In this document: piece by piece, positions 12,560 through 24,143 of the stretch
Numbering within the stretch: the stretch's first letter is position 1
How the letters are laid out: each line of letters opens with the position of its first letter
Made by a program: the position numbers and the translations under genes
The notes under the pieces: model-generated
What the model saw: the letters and a program-made list of their open reading frames with translations, nothing else
Databases searched by the model: none
Told to the model about the DNA's origin: nothing
Assembly (NCBI GenBank): GCA_024138015.1
Contig: JAMXBB010000009.1
Location: forward strand, 41,650,821-41,714,820
Reading direction: 5' to 3'
DNA from: Lumnitzera littorea
Lineage: Eukaryota > Streptophyta > Magnoliopsida > Myrtales > Combretaceae
Length of the DNA stretch: 64,000 nt

Positions 12560-12989
12560 CCTTCTAATGACCTTTGATGCATTGGTGCCACATCAAAAGT
12601 ATCAAATTGTGATCGTGTAGCCATTTCTTAACAATGAGTAGGTGGTAGAGCACATGTACATCAATCATAAGAAAAGTAGTAAAGCCTTAGATAGGTATAA
12701 TCTTCAAGTCCATGTTGATGTATCTTATTGTATTTGTAGATGAGTCGCTAAAACCATTTATTGACATAGATTACTTTACTAAATGTCGCATATCAATTGT
12801 AGCAGCTTTGAATGTAGACATAGGCATAATGTTCAAAGAAGAGCCATTGTTTATAAACATCCTTCTAACTAGATAGCTATTTACTACTCCTTTTACATAT
12901 AAAGGGCAGTTTTGGTTTCGATTCTTCATGCACATATCAATGTTAGTAAATAAAATTGCATTCTCATGTGCAGTTGCCATCCTCTTCAT
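12560..12989 (-). pseudogene. Aspartic protease region of the first element
   Basis: The minus strand reads PLYVKGVVNSYLVRRMFINNGSS, where the usual catalytic IDNGSS triad-like motif has become INNGSS: the active-site Asp is replaced. It continues NIMPMSTFKAATIDMRHLVK and, after stops, DVHVLYHLLIGKKWLHDHN-like sequence, equivalent to the SYHLLIGRPW flap region. The protease would process Gag-Pol. A lost Asp plus stops means a dead enzyme. Confidence 0.8.
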
Positions 12990-13029
12990 GGGCTACACTA
13001 CACTACACTCTGCATACTAACCTTCGGAG

Positions 13030-14799
13030 ACATACGTAAGTGTAGTCACTACTGCTAGCCATGCCTTCTCATCAAACCTTAATAGGTCAAAGAAGTTTAA
13101 AAAAAGGAAAGTCTTTAAAAGTACGGCCACCACAGGTGGAGACTCATCTTGTTCAACTTCAATTGACTTCCCTTTATCTTATTGTACTTCAGTAGGTGGG
13201 GTATCAATTTCCTTTGTTGCTATAGGATCATGACTAACAATGTTCACCGTAGTACGTTGCTTATTATGAACGGGCAACAAATTGTTTCTAACATCATTAT
13301 TTTTAATAATAAGCTCCCTATTCTTAGCCCTTTCATTAAATATTCTCTTTAAGGTCTAGCACTCTTTGGTAAGATGACTTAGGTTCTATGGAACCTACAA
13401 AATTTAAGGTCATTCTTTTCTTATGTAATAGATAATTGTTCGACTTTTGGGAGCTTTATATTCCCATCCCGTAACCACTGGTCGAGCATTACGTATATTT
13501 TTCCCATCAAGCATGGGAATGACAATGATGATTCAAAGCTCTTAAGCTTCTCATTCCTTAGTTTCTTGGTTCAATTAAAGTTTTCACCATAAGTTGAACT
13601 TATAGAAGACGTTCGCTTGTTAAATTTCGCATCCCTCCTTTTTGTCGTATGATAAAGTTATTGGTTCTTTGAGCTTTTTCAACCAAAGCAGCAAATGAAA
13701 ATAAGCAGAGGTTTTCCAGATACACAGCATACTTAAAGAACATTCATTGAATGCATATCTTCACTAACTCTTTCTCATCTCAAACATCTTGAATGTCTAA
13801 GGAGTGTTCTCTAAAATGCTCCATATAATCCATCAAATCTTCTTTACATTTTTGCCAAATTTGCCCCATATTAGTCAGAGTGAACTTCTCTTCGATGGAG
13901 AAAATTTTCTCCAAGAACATCTTGTACGTGCTTCCTCATGAATCGACTGATCCAAGAGGAAGATTAATGTACCATGTGTAAGCTTTCTAAGTGAGAGACT
14001 TTGACAATTCCTTTAGTTTCAAATCATCATCTACTTTATAAACAGCCAAAGTCTCAATAAACTTCATCAAGTGCTCCTTAGCATTTCCCTTCTTATCATT
14101 GACAACAAAAACTTAGGACTCACATAATCCTTGGGATATGGTTTGTCAGCAATAAGTTGATTTTATGGGAGCTTGAGATCAAACATTCCTATAGTTGGCA
14201 TTGTTTGCATCTCCTTCATAGACACATCTATGTCTTCCATGGTTACAAATAATCTTCTTGAGATAGATGTGGTAACTTTGACCTATATAATCAGGGTAAG
14301 ATAGAGGTGACTGGTAGACTCGCGTTGTATAAAATGCAGTATAACATGTGAGGATGAAGAGCCTCCAAGTTAAGCCCTTGTATCTTTTGCCTTAAGAGCT
14401 AGGTTTTGCATAGGCATAAAGTATAGGGGTTTGCTCATCACTATCATGAGTAGTACGTTCGATAATAATAAGAGGATTGGATGGTTGTACTACTTGGGCA
14501 ACGTGTTGCTACTCAGCATTAACAAGATTCAACGGAATCGTACCATGCTACACTACAACTATAACAACTAGGCTAGTTGTGCATTAAGCAAACATCGTCA
14601 TAAATTGATTCGATGTTCACATAGCTTCTCGGAGCTTGCGCATCATCTGAACGTTGTTGGATGCATCTTCTTGTGTATTGTTGCATTGATTGGTTTCTTT
14701 TGGTGGCAACATGACTTGCTCTAGAACTTCACGATTTTCTTATTGATCTTAAATAGTATTATCAATGGGATTAGTTGTCCTCTTCCTACCAAGTGCCAT
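13030..14799 (-). pseudogene. gag of the first Tat-like element
   Basis: A minus-strand ATG at 14799-14797 (MALGRKRTT) sits about 30 bp inside the primer-binding site and starts a heavily interrupted gag. Recognisable stretches are MKEMQTMPTIGMFDLKLP followed by KPYPKDYVSPKF-like sequence, and the stretch SWRKFSPSKRSSL with the following DLMDYIE-like region. Gag would form the virus-like particle. Stops are too many for a continuous frame; boundaries are approximate and its 3' end grades into the protease. Confidence 0.65.
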
Positions 14800-14823
14800 T
14801 ATCAAATTATCAATGTCCCCTGA

Positions 14824-14841
14824 TCCCTAGTAAAGTTGCTA
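14824..14841 (-). promoter_or_regulatory. Primer-binding site (degenerate)
   Basis: On the minus strand, three bases after the LTR end, the sequence TAGCAACTTTACTAGGGA matches the common gypsy primer-binding sequence TGGCGACTCTGCTGGGGA (recalled) at 13 of 18 positions. All five differences are G-to-A or C-to-T. I do not assign the tRNA. Confidence 0.6.
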
Positions 14842-14844
14842 AAA

Positions 14845-15501
14845 TGTAGATGACAGGATTCGGTTGAAGTAGTCACATGCATGCAACATGAGTCTCGTAC
14901 TATGCATAGCCTCAGAGGAGTGACATAAAATAACATATAAGGGATGACTTGGAGAAAAGAAAGCAGGGAGGAGGAGTAACCAATCTCAAGGAGCTTCGAA
15001 TGTACACATGACAGGTGGATGAGCTATAAAGTATCAACTCCACTATTTTAGATGAGAGGTAGTGTGTTCTTCGCTTTGAACTTTGTTTGATCTTCTATGG
15101 TAGCAACGTCACAACACGACACCATTTCTCTTAATAGTTGAATTGTCAAATGAAGAAGAGCTTTATAGTATTTATAGAGTTAAGCCATTGACGATGTCCG
15201 TTAGATCACAGTGATAATCAACAACTGAGATGACCCCTCTCATTGATGGATTCTTTCATGGGCTTCTATTAAGTCCAAGCCTTTGGCAAGCCTCTATATG
15301 TGCATAAGCTTTCCTAAGAAAGGTTGAGAACGAACGAGCCAATCCAACTGTCTCTACTCCAAGCCTTTCATGCCACATCTCCCTAAGTCATCCTAAATTT
15401 AGGAACTTGACTCTTTAAGTTTTGTCACCTACCTTAACCTAAAGAGTTAAGCCTAGATTGTTAATGGACTTAAAGCCCATAAATCATTTTAGCCCTCTAC
15501 A
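14845..15501 (-). repeat. 5' LTR of the first Tat-like element
   Basis: This 657-bp partner of 519-1162 has the same ends (TGTAGATGACAGG, TAGCCCTCTACA). Transcription of the element would start here and run leftwards. A TATA-like CTCTATAAATACT on the minus strand lies at 15167-15179. Confidence 0.88.
15167..15179 (-). promoter_or_regulatory. TATA-like box in 5' LTR
   Basis: CTCTATAAATACT on the minus strand is identical in the partner LTR at 833-845 although the surrounding LTR sequence has diverged. It is the likely core promoter of the element. Confidence 0.5.
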
Positions 15502-15506
15502 AACAG

Positions 15507-17380
15507 CAAGGTTCTTTCTCGATATCAATATGAGGGCTAAGTTGGTATAGATCCGTCTTGGTACGTCAAAAGAGCGAGATCCTTTCCCATTGCTAATACA
15601 GTTATCCTTAAATAATGTGCTTAACTAATAATATAAATTTAGTGAATTTGAAATCTTCCCAACGAAAGCATGGAGTAAGGTGATGATTGGAGAATAAGTA
15701 GATTTAGTATATGTTTACTCTAAATTATTATGTTTAACGAGATTAAAGAGAGGGTCGTATACATTTTAGCTAAGTAGGTTAAAATTTCTATGACCTTTTC
15801 CTGATTGGTGAGATGTTAAATCTGATCTTGAGTACAGAAATCCTTGATTAAATGATTCGAGTAAATTTTAACTTACATATAATAGCTTGTGAACTCTAGT
15901 ACTTTTTGTCCTTTGGACATTGGGAAAAAGATTGAGTATAAGAGTTAAGAAAGTTGTTTAAGGAATTTTGATTGGAGTTGTAAGTTGATTCTTTTACCAG
16001 ATAAAGCAAAAATTTTAGCTAGTTTCCCAATTAGTGATATTTTTAACTTAAGAATTCTTGTCTTGATCTTGAAGACAGGTAAATTCTTAATTATGGGGAA
16101 GTTTTGATGAGTTTTCATTGGTATATATTTTATATAGTGATTTTTTACAAATTTCCTTTGAAATTTTAGTTGATTTTTAGAAAATTATACTTAATTGAGT
16201 AAAATATTGTTTTCTAGGTTTTAGAATAGTCTATGTAAGAAAGCGAGAAGATAGACACAAGTTTCACTTAAATTGGAGTTAAAACGAGAAAGTTATAAAG
16301 GTTTAAAGATCAGTAGAATTGAATGACATAATTGTATCATTTCCAAGTGAATTTGGAGCCAATTTTAAATTACCACAGCAAGTTACACAACTATGTCCCT
16401 GGTCGTGTCATTTCCTATTTAAAAAAAAAATGAAGAAGAAAAGAACGTGAAGGTAGTAAGTTACACGACTAGGGAACGCGATCTTATTGTTTGCAGTGAG
16501 TTTTATTTTTCCTGTCTCTTATTTAAAGTGTCACTAGGGTATTTTAGAGAGAACTTTTGGAAAAATTTTAGAGAGCTTTTCAAGACAAGAACACTCAAGG
16601 GAGCAAGGAACTTCAAGACATCAAGATTCAACTTTTACTTTGATCCATAATCTATTCTTCTACCCTTCTTTTAGATTTTATGCAAGATTATTGCTTTATT
16701 TATGCATAGAGAGTAGATCCTTTGTATTTAGGTCTTGTATCCATTCTTTAATTTTTCTTGATTCAATTATGTATACTTAATGCTTTAGATTATTATTTCT
16801 ACTGATAGTGATCTAAACCCTGATATCATATAAGAGAATCGAGGCATTTCTTATATGATTAGATTTAGGCATAATTGAAGGAGATTTTTGCAAGATTAGA
16901 GATAATTTGCAAAATCTTTCCGAAATGTTGATTTATATTGTGGAGAATTCGTTATGCAATAATACAATCTTGAGTTATGTTATTGAGGGGATATTCTAAT
17001 AGGTGATTTTAAAATTAAGGTTAATTGACTTGAGAAAGTGATTAACTTTAATAAAAAATTCTCCTAGTCAAGAAAGATTAAAGAAAGAATGAATTAAATT
17101 ATCTTTAGGGAAAATCACATGTTTGATATAAGGGAAACAAATATCTAGATATAGTTCTAAATCTTGAATTAATCGACACTTATATTACTTTCTTGTTTAA
17201 ATTCTTAAATATTTCTTAATTAGATATTAATTCATTAGTTGCTACAATTTAATTTAGGTTCTTTAAGTTTCTTGAACTTAAATTCGCCAATTAGATAATA
17301 GAGATCTAGTGAGTATTAGTAATCAAAGTCTTTGAGGGATCAACAATCGGACTTAATCCACTTATTATAATTGATAGGTA
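15507..17380 (+). repeat. LTR-like sequence of another gypsy element (partial)
   Basis: There is no coding potential. The part from about 16370 shows an ACACGACTAGGG/GTCCCTGGTCGTGT pair, and a TATTTAAAG motif at 16521-16529 followed by AGAGAGAACTTTTGG. The end has the text TCTTTGAGGGATCAACAATCGGACTTA (17329-17355), resembling the closing part of many Athila-type and other gypsy LTRs (usually ...GGGATCGAC...CGGAC...). Neither LTR end nor a partner copy was found, so it could be an LTR plus leader of an unrelated decayed element. Confidence 0.4.
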
Positions 17381-17434
17381 TGCTTGCCTCATATCAGAGT
17401 GTTGAACTATATTAAGGAAAGATACAAGACGAGG

Positions 17435-18745
17435 TACTGTGTGATGTCCTATCCATGTGTGCCTTACACATACATCTTAGTCGACCTTAGTTATTTGATT
17501 TGTAAGTACTTCACGACGGATATCGAAACATGTGCATGTTCTATAAGGATGGCAGGAAAGTGGTATTGACCTCAATGAGCCCTAAAGAAGTTCAAGAATC
17601 CCAAGCTAAGATATCTAAGCCCTTATAGAAGAAGTTGCTAGTAATTTCTCAAGATAGATTCTCTAAGGCCATTAAGTCTAAGGAGTGTATCTTTCTACTA
17701 ATCAGAAGACTACTTAAGCTGAAAGAGGTTGAAGCACTGCCAGCTGAGGTGTAAGCCTTGCTCAAAGAGTATGTCGACATGTTCCTTAACAAGCTACCAA
17801 AAGGATTATCCCCTATCAAAGGCATTAAGCATTGCATTGACCTCCAACTTAGAGTAGCTCTACCTAATAGACCTACCTATAGGCTCAATCCAAAATAAGC
17901 AGTTGAGCTTAAGAAACAAGTAGATGAGCTAATTGATCGAGGCTACATCAAAGAAAGTATGAGCCCTTGTGCTATGCCAACTGTACTTGTACTAAAGAAG
18001 GATGACTCTTGGTGGATGTACATTGACAATCAAGCTATCAATAAAATCACTATCAAGTATAGGTATCCATTACCTTGACTGGATGACATGTTAGATGAAT
18101 TACATGGTACATGGATCGTTTTGAAGGTGGATTTGAAAAGTAGCTACCACCAAATCTAAATGAGGCTAGAAGACAAGTGGAAGACAACTTTCAAAACGAA
18201 AAATGGTCTCCAAGCTAAACATCTATTTAGCAACATGAAGAAATATGTGTTCCACTAAAGAGAGGTTGTGTTTCTCGAATATGTTATATTTGATGGAGGT
18301 ATCCGAGTTGATGACAAAAAGGTCAGAGCTAGCGCAGCTGATGTAAGGAGTTTTTATGGGTTGGCTTTGTTTTATCGAACATTCATTCAAAACTTTAGTT
18401 CATTGATCGAGTTGACTAGAAAGAACTCTGAATTCAAATGGTAAGAGAAAGCTTAGAAAAGTTTTGATGAGATTAAGTCCAAGTTGACTTCTGCTATAAT
18501 ACTTGCATTACCAGACTTCGCGAAAGTCTTTGAATTAGAGTGTAACATGTTTGGAGTGGGCATTAGTGCCATACTTATATAGGAGCGCCAACTTGTTGCA
18601 TACTTTAGCAAGAATCTCAAAGGTACTGCTTTGAATTACTCAATGTATGATAAGGAATTTTATGCTCTTGTCCAAGCTCTTCAGAACTAGTAACATTATT
18701 TGCTGCCTAAGGATTTTATTATCTATACGGACCATGAGTCCATCA
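17435..18745 (+). pseudogene. Chromovirus-type gypsy pol fragment (protease end, RT, RNase H)
   Basis: Plus-strand reading with stops and one shift gives the protease C-terminus (DVLSMCALHI, then KDGRKVVLTSMSPKE). RT follows: NRPTYRLNPK, ELIDRGYIKESMSPCAMP, VLKKDDSWWMYIDNQAI and VLKVDLKSSYHQI. RNase H comes last: ALPDFAKVFELECNMFGVGI, LNYSMYDKEFYALVQALQN and FIIYTDHESIN. From about 18210 the text jumps from TTFKTKNGL to KKYVFH, so the RT palm segment carrying the catalytic YxDD box is missing. The fragment ends abruptly at about 18745, where minus-strand sequence of the next element begins. The linker and RNase H type fit chromoviruses rather than Tat elements. Confidence 0.85.
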
Positions 18746-19150
18746 ATGAAAGTTCATGTACAAAATGGTACTTGCTCAGTGAAAGTTCGACAAGTATTCA
18801 ATAAGGCTTATTGTTACTTTTGTGATTGTGAAGGATGGGAACTTCTCAATGAAAGTCCGTGCTATAACTAAGTACTTGCTCACTACCTCACCTTTTGGTG
18901 CATAGTCTCCCTTCACTCGATGAACAATTAATTGTGAATAAAAAAAACCTCTAACCTCTCAACTTCGACTTTTTTGGCTTGCCTCAACCCAAAAATTAAT
19001 ACTTCATATTCAACCTTATTGTTACTAGACGAGAATTTGAATTTAAGTACATAATCGTACCTTAGGTTATGTGGTCCTTATAGCATAAGACTTGCTCCAT
19101 ATCCTTCTTAAGTTAAGAAGCCATCCACCTACAAATTCCATTAAGGCTTC
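18746..19150 (-). pseudogene. Archaeal-type RNase H of the second Tat-like element
   Basis: On the minus strand, 19140-18945 reads WNLxVDGFLTxEGYGASLML, then LRYDYVLKFKFSSSNNKVEYE and LIFGLRQAKKVEV (x marks decayed positions). These are the beta-strand Asp and NNEAEYEALL elements of the Tat second RNase H. Shifted sequence to 18746 (HRVKGDYAPKGEVVSKYL) fits the remainder of that domain. It is separated from the upstream RNase H by the AT-rich insertion. Confidence 0.75.
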
Positions 19151-19898
19151 TTGAGTAAGTCAGCACAATCTACAATATATATGTATATACATATATATAT
19201 ATATACACATATATGTTTATATCTTCATAAAAATTATAGTAGAGAAGATAATAAGTAACATCGTTATGTTAATACATTTATAGTTGTTCCTAACCACATA
19301 TGGACACAACCTTATGTTTAGAATAATTTACTTAAATGTCTATAGTATATCATAATAGGTAATATATATCATGTTCACTAGTTAATATGTATAGACATAA
19401 ATGATAAGATGTTATAAATTATTATTTGTCTTAGTCTTTATAAGTTTCTACCGCATATACCTATATATGTATGTATATATACATGTGTTTATATACTATT
19501 TAATACATAGAAACTATATCATAATTAATGTTAAATATAATAGAGTAAATAATACTTATTATAGATCTCAATCTAAATGAAACAAGGTTCTTCTCTTAAA
19601 GTTACATTATTGTAAGATAATATTTTCTATAAAGGTCTTAAGTTATCCATTTGACCATATAGTTATCCAAAATTAGCCGAATTGGATTCAAATCTTCCCT
19701 CATCTTTTAAGGTCTTTTGTAATATTCGATATTCAAGAAGACTTGACTATACTTAGCTTATTAATACAATTATTTTAGTAGCAAAATTAAATTAAATACT
19801 AGTCATTCAGTTTTAAGTAAAGATTCAAGGAGTGTTACCTATTGTCATCGGATTAGAGTAATTCTTTATGAATCATCAGTAAAGTAAAGAAAATGGTT

Positions 19899-19938
<40 letters not shown>

Positions 19939-20344
19939 TTCTTTTCTTTTTTCCTTAGTTAAGTTATAAGCCCATTATTTCAAATAAGTTAATGTTAATT
20001 GGACAGCTCAATTACTGAAACCATAAATTACAATAGAAATGTATTAATCTTCATAACAATCAATATGAAGTGATATTAACATATGATTTGAAGGTGCTGG
20101 ATTATATTTTTGAAAATCAAAACCTATAATTATAAAATTGTTTTCATTTACCTTTATTAACTTGTTGCTGTCTCATGTCTCTTAATTGGCTTTACTAGCA
20201 AATATTCCTAAAATGCCCACCGTAATTCATTTTGGCAAATACATTAATTACAATTACCAGCTATTTGTGTCATTTATTTCCTCAACTTAGGCTTAACACG
20301 GTCACTTTGGTGTTAGTCTAAATTCACTAACAAGATGCTCTCCA

Positions 20345-20405
20345 TGTGTGTATGTGTGTATGTGTGTGTGTGTGTGTGCGTGTGTAGAGAGAGAGAGAGA
20401 GAGAC
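20345..20405. repeat. (TG)n/(GA)n compound microsatellite
   Basis: A run of TG repeats with a few TATG units is followed directly by about nine GA units. Simple sequence repeat; likely polymorphic in length. Confidence 0.9.
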
Positions 20406-21580
20406 TAAAGGCTACAAGAATATGCTTGATGAGTACGTAACTTAGAGGCGGTGACAATCCTTTACCATTAAGATTTTAGAATTGCGACTTTACTTTATTT
20501 ATTGTAATCTTTGCTCTAAAAATGGCTAAAAATAGGGTAATTTATGAAATAAATTGATTTTAGGAAAAATAATTGATGAAATTGTGATCAAATTAATTCT
20601 AAATGTTTGTAATGTTGTCAGGACATGTTATGATCAATTTTGTGTAAAAACCATATTATTTGCTTGATTAATCATAATTTAAGGGCAAAAACGTAATTTT
20701 ACATATATAAGCGATAAACTCAATAGCATGGAAGCGATATCCAATTGAACTTTCTATATTTTTTTAAGTTTATGGAAATTTTTGTAGAATTAATTAGTGA
20801 CTCTAGTTATTTATTATGAATTTTCCTAGTTAAATAGCTTAATTTGCTAACCAATGCATGTTTTTAACAAAATTAGGCTAAAATATGATAAATATTTGAA
20901 TAAATCTCATACATGTACATACTACCTAGGTTTAATCAGAGTGGATGTTTATCATATTTTATGNTGTTAATTATTTGATTAAATCATGCTTGAACATACC
21001 CTGACTAGTTAAGATGATCTATTGTTTTTCTTATATTTCGTGCTATTATAGATATTGGGTTATGATATAATATATATATATATATATGCTAGGATTCAAT
21101 AATATACGATTCATCATATTTTATCTCAAAACTGAGTGAAAATATATTTTATTTACATAGTATGATATCAATGTAATATTACTTACTATACAGCTTTATT
21201 TGTATACACTTTAGTGATAATCTTTTAAATGAAATACGTAACACATATTATCGAGTTCATATGAATTCTACAATACTAACCTTACTAAAACTAAATCACT
21301 TTAAATAATAAAATAGATGTTTTTTGTAATATTATAGAAAAATACCGTCCTAAGACGATCTTTTTGTAATTAAAATGTAATTTGATTAATAAAAAGTGTA
21401 TTTTGATACAATTGAAACAATCTCATATATGTAGTGGTAAAAGTATGTATATTAGATAATATTAAGTAAGTTGTTAGAACCTATATGATAAAATAAAATA
21501 CTTAAAGTATATATGTATATATATATAATATGTATGTATATATATATATATATATATGTAACTCTATTAAATAACTATAT

Positions 21581-21936
21581 TAGGGAAAATGCAGAAAACC
21601 ACCCTAAACTTTGACTTAGGTACGACTTTTTCCTCTAAACTTTTAAAGGTTTTTGATCTCCTAAACTTTAATTTTGATGCACAAACACCCCTTTAAACTA
21701 TGAGGTATTCAAGGATATTTATGCATCCAAATCAAAGTTAAGGAGGTATTTATGCACTAAAATCAAAGTTTATGAGGTGTTTACACACCAAAATTAAAGT
21801 TTAAAGGGATTATTGAGGTTATTTACCAATTTATCAAAGTTTGGAAAGTCAAAAACTTCACTTTAAAAGTTTAAGAAGTCAATATGTACTTAAGTCAAAG
21901 TTTAAGGTTTTTTTTTTTTTTTTGCAATTTTCCCTC
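21581..21936. mobile_element. MITE with long terminal inverted repeats
   Basis: The left end (AGGGAAAATGC, then CCCTAAACTTTGACTTAGGTAC) and the reverse complement of the right end (AGGGAAAATTGC, then CCTTAAACTTTGACTTAAGTAC) match over about 45 bp apart from an A-run expansion. The roughly 356-bp interior repeats AAACTTTGA/TCAAAGTTT motifs in both directions. There is no ORF. A target duplication is not clear. Size and structure fit a non-autonomous DNA transposon; family not assigned (Mutator-like is possible given the long termini). Confidence 0.7.
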
Positions 21937-22039
21937 AATAATATCTCAACTAAGTTATATAATAATATAAGAAACTAGATAAAATCTTAACATTTTCATA
22001 AATCTTATGAAAACTAAATCTAGGCTTTGGTATATATAA

Positions 22040-22985
22040 GACTTCCAAGTGATCTTCCATCTTACAAAGATCTACGGATACCATCCTCTTCTCCTTTAAA
22101 CTCTACAACAAAATCCATTAGGACTTGCGCCTTTAAAGCAGTTCTCAATCGATATTGAACACTATATGCACTCTACTCTAGTGCATACTTCATTATTCGG
22201 CTTGAAGAATCAGGCTTTTGCAAAACTTATCGTAGTGGTTGATTAGTGAAAATTGTCACTTGTTAAGCCTTAAAGTAAGGCTTTAGCTTCCTTACTGCCA
22301 TCACCACAGTAAGAATAAACTTCTCCATCTTAGTATACCTCTACTCACATCCTTGCAAAACGTAACTCATGTAATAGATTGGCCGATGCTCCTTTCCCTC
22401 AACACAATCTAATAGAAAGGAAAGAGGTTGGCTTCTAATAGACAAATAAAGAAACAGCTCTTCCCTAAGAATGGGCTTCAAAAGTATAGGTAGAGATGAC
22501 AAAAACTCCTTCAACTATTAGAGTGCTACTTCACATTCATCTGTCTACTTAAACGCATTATAGTTCTTCAAAACTTTAAAAACTTAGTACATTTATCAAC
22601 ATTTTTTGAAACAAATCTATTCAAAGTTGCAATCCGCCCTATTAGCTTCTGTTCTTCCTTTAATGTACTTAAGGACTTCATATCCTTTGTGACTTTTATT
22701 TTTTCTAGATTAGCTTCAGTTTCCAATTGAGTTACCATGTAGCCCAAAAGCTTTTCAAAGGTAATGCCAAATATATATTTTTGTGAATTCAACTTCATGT
22801 TGTAACTTCTTAAGGTATCAAAAGTTTCTTAAAGGTCAACAAGATGCCAATCTTTCTCTATGCTTTTGACAATCATGTCATCAATACATATTTCAACATT
22901 TCGATGAATTTGATGCTTAAACATTATTGCCACTAATCTCTGATAGGTCACATAAGCATTTTTTAAGCTAAAAGGTATAACAGCA
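22040..22985 (-). pseudogene. RT C-terminal half and RNase H of the second Tat-like element
   Basis: From 22985 downwards the minus strand reads IPFSLKNAYVTYQRLVA, then VEICIDDMIVKS (the YVDD box with Tyr changed to Cys). Next come MKLNSQKYIFGITFEKLLGYMV and IGRIATLNRFVSKNVDKC (open at 22798-22568). RNase H follows with stops, ending near TNQPLRKVLH and the ALKAQVLMDFVVEFK-like text at about 22150-22080. The order is typical of Tat pol. Inactive owing to stops and the upstream insertion. Confidence 0.83.
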
Positions 22986-22987
22986 TA

Positions 22988-23640
22988 GTTGTCAAAATTA
23001 CGTTTTACCTTTGTGATTTTATGAGTTTACGATTTTAGAAGGCTCTTCCGAGTTAACTCGTGCATAAAATCGTTTTCGTATAAAAACTTACGTTTTTAAT
23101 TGAGTTTACAAATTTTACATATCTAAGTTGAACGGGTTAAAAATTGAAAAAAATACAACTAAGTTTTTACAAGCCACTAACTATTAGGGCAACATATCAG
23201 CTTCTCTATCCTATTTTAATTTTCTTCCTCTTTTTCTCTCTATTGGTCCCTAATTTTATCTTAATAACCTTCATCTTGGTTTCAACTCCAAGAGCATATA
23301 TTATAAAGGCAGCTATATACTTCACTTTATACCATCAATAATTTAAAATGAATTAAAATATTTGGTTCTCTTCAATTCATTGTTTTTTTCAAAAAGAAAA
23401 GGGAAAAAAATTAATTTCAACTTTATTTATCCTTCTTCTATACATGTTAAATTATATATTATTATGAATTTTTTTATAAAAAAAGATCTTAACTTCTTCA
23501 TTTCTTTATTTTGATCATATACTTCAAGTTTTGAATAATTACTATAAGTATATCTACAATTTTTTAAAGAAACTTATGTTTTTAAATTTCGATTTTACGT
23601 TTCGATTATAGCGACCCTCTAGCTATTCTAGGTAGAATTA
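22988..23640. mobile_element. 650-bp AT-rich insertion inside the RT
   Basis: RT text stops at about 23641 (HTLFVINFGTYYCTVM on the minus strand) and resumes at about 22985 (IPFSLKNA), where the domain normally runs without a gap. The intervening sequence is very AT-rich and non-coding. Weak inverted similarity exists between TAGTTGTCAAAATTACG at the left and TAGAGGGTCGCTATAATCG (reverse complement of the right), suggesting a small hAT-like non-autonomous element, but no target duplication was found. Confidence 0.45.
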
Positions 23641-24138
23641 CAAGTTTAATAACCTTCCATAACAGTACAATAGTATGTACCAAAGTTAATGACAAACAAA
23701 GTGTGCACTTCATCTTCTTCCTTTATGTTGATTTGATTATAGCCGGAGAAAACATCCATAAAGCTAAGCAAAGCATGTTTGACAATTGAATCTACCATTT
23801 GATCAATTCTCAATAAGGGAAAATAGTTCTTTAAACAAGCCTTATTTAAATCTGTAAGTCAATCTACATGTGCCACTTGCTATTTGACTTCTTGATCAAT
23901 ATGCAGTTTGCTAACCATATCATATAAGGCTCTTCCCTTATGAAGTCTACTTTCAAAAGTTTATATACCTCTTCCTCTATCAAGGCCTATCGTTTAAGGG
24001 AAAAATGCCTCTTCTTTTGTTGAACAACTTTAGCATTGGGATGTATCTTCAACCTGTGTGTTATGAATTCATTGGGTATGCTAGGCATATATGAAGGAAA
24101 CCATGCGAATTCATCAACATTCCTTATGAGGAAATGTA
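23641..24138 (-). pseudogene. RT N-terminal part of the second Tat-like element
   Basis: On the minus strand the piece next to the solo LTR reads FLIRNVDEFAW (the DVFAWS motif before RT). It continues with ITHRLKIHPNAKVVQQKKRH, VYKLLKVDFIREEPYMIW and FMDVFSGYNQINI (x-ray-defined RT palm start in relatives). Stops occur at several Trp, Gln and Asp/Arg positions. The first residues continue directly from 27255 once the solo LTR is disregarded. Confidence 0.82.
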
Positions 24139-24143
24139 CTAAG
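24139..24143. repeat. Target-site duplication, left copy
   Basis: CTAAG precedes the LTR start TGTCACGCCCC; the identical 5 bases follow the right end at 27250-27254. Confidence 0.75.

Larger units (their letters stand above)
519..15501 (-). mobile_element. Tat-lineage Ty3/gypsy LTR retrotransposon, decayed, with antisense extra gene
   Basis: A 15-kb element is bounded by two related LTRs (519-1162 and 14845-15501), each beginning TGTAGATGA and ending TCTACA. On the minus strand the order is 5' LTR, primer-binding site, gag, protease, RT, RNase H, archaeal-type RNase H, integrase, a long 3' region, 3' LTR. The second RNase H and the large 3' region with an antisense gene are features known for the Tat lineage (Tat/Grande/Ogre relatives). 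Candidate target duplications AAGAG and AACAG differ at one base. The LTRs differ by about 11 bases in their first 60, mostly transitions, so the insertion is old. Every coding domain carries stops or frameshifts; the element is not autonomous now. Confidence 0.88.
19170..22040. other. AT-rich insertion with microsatellites inside the second Tat-like element
   Basis: About 2.9 kb separates the two RNase H domains, which should be adjacent, so this block was inserted or is a composite of insertions. It contains (TA)n runs at about 19178-19216, 19902-19933, 21068-21089 and 21510-21558, the GT/GA microsatellite at 20345-20405 and the MITE at 21581-21936. I found no coding region or terminal repeats for the block as a whole. 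One undetermined base (N) is at 20964. Confidence 0.6.
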
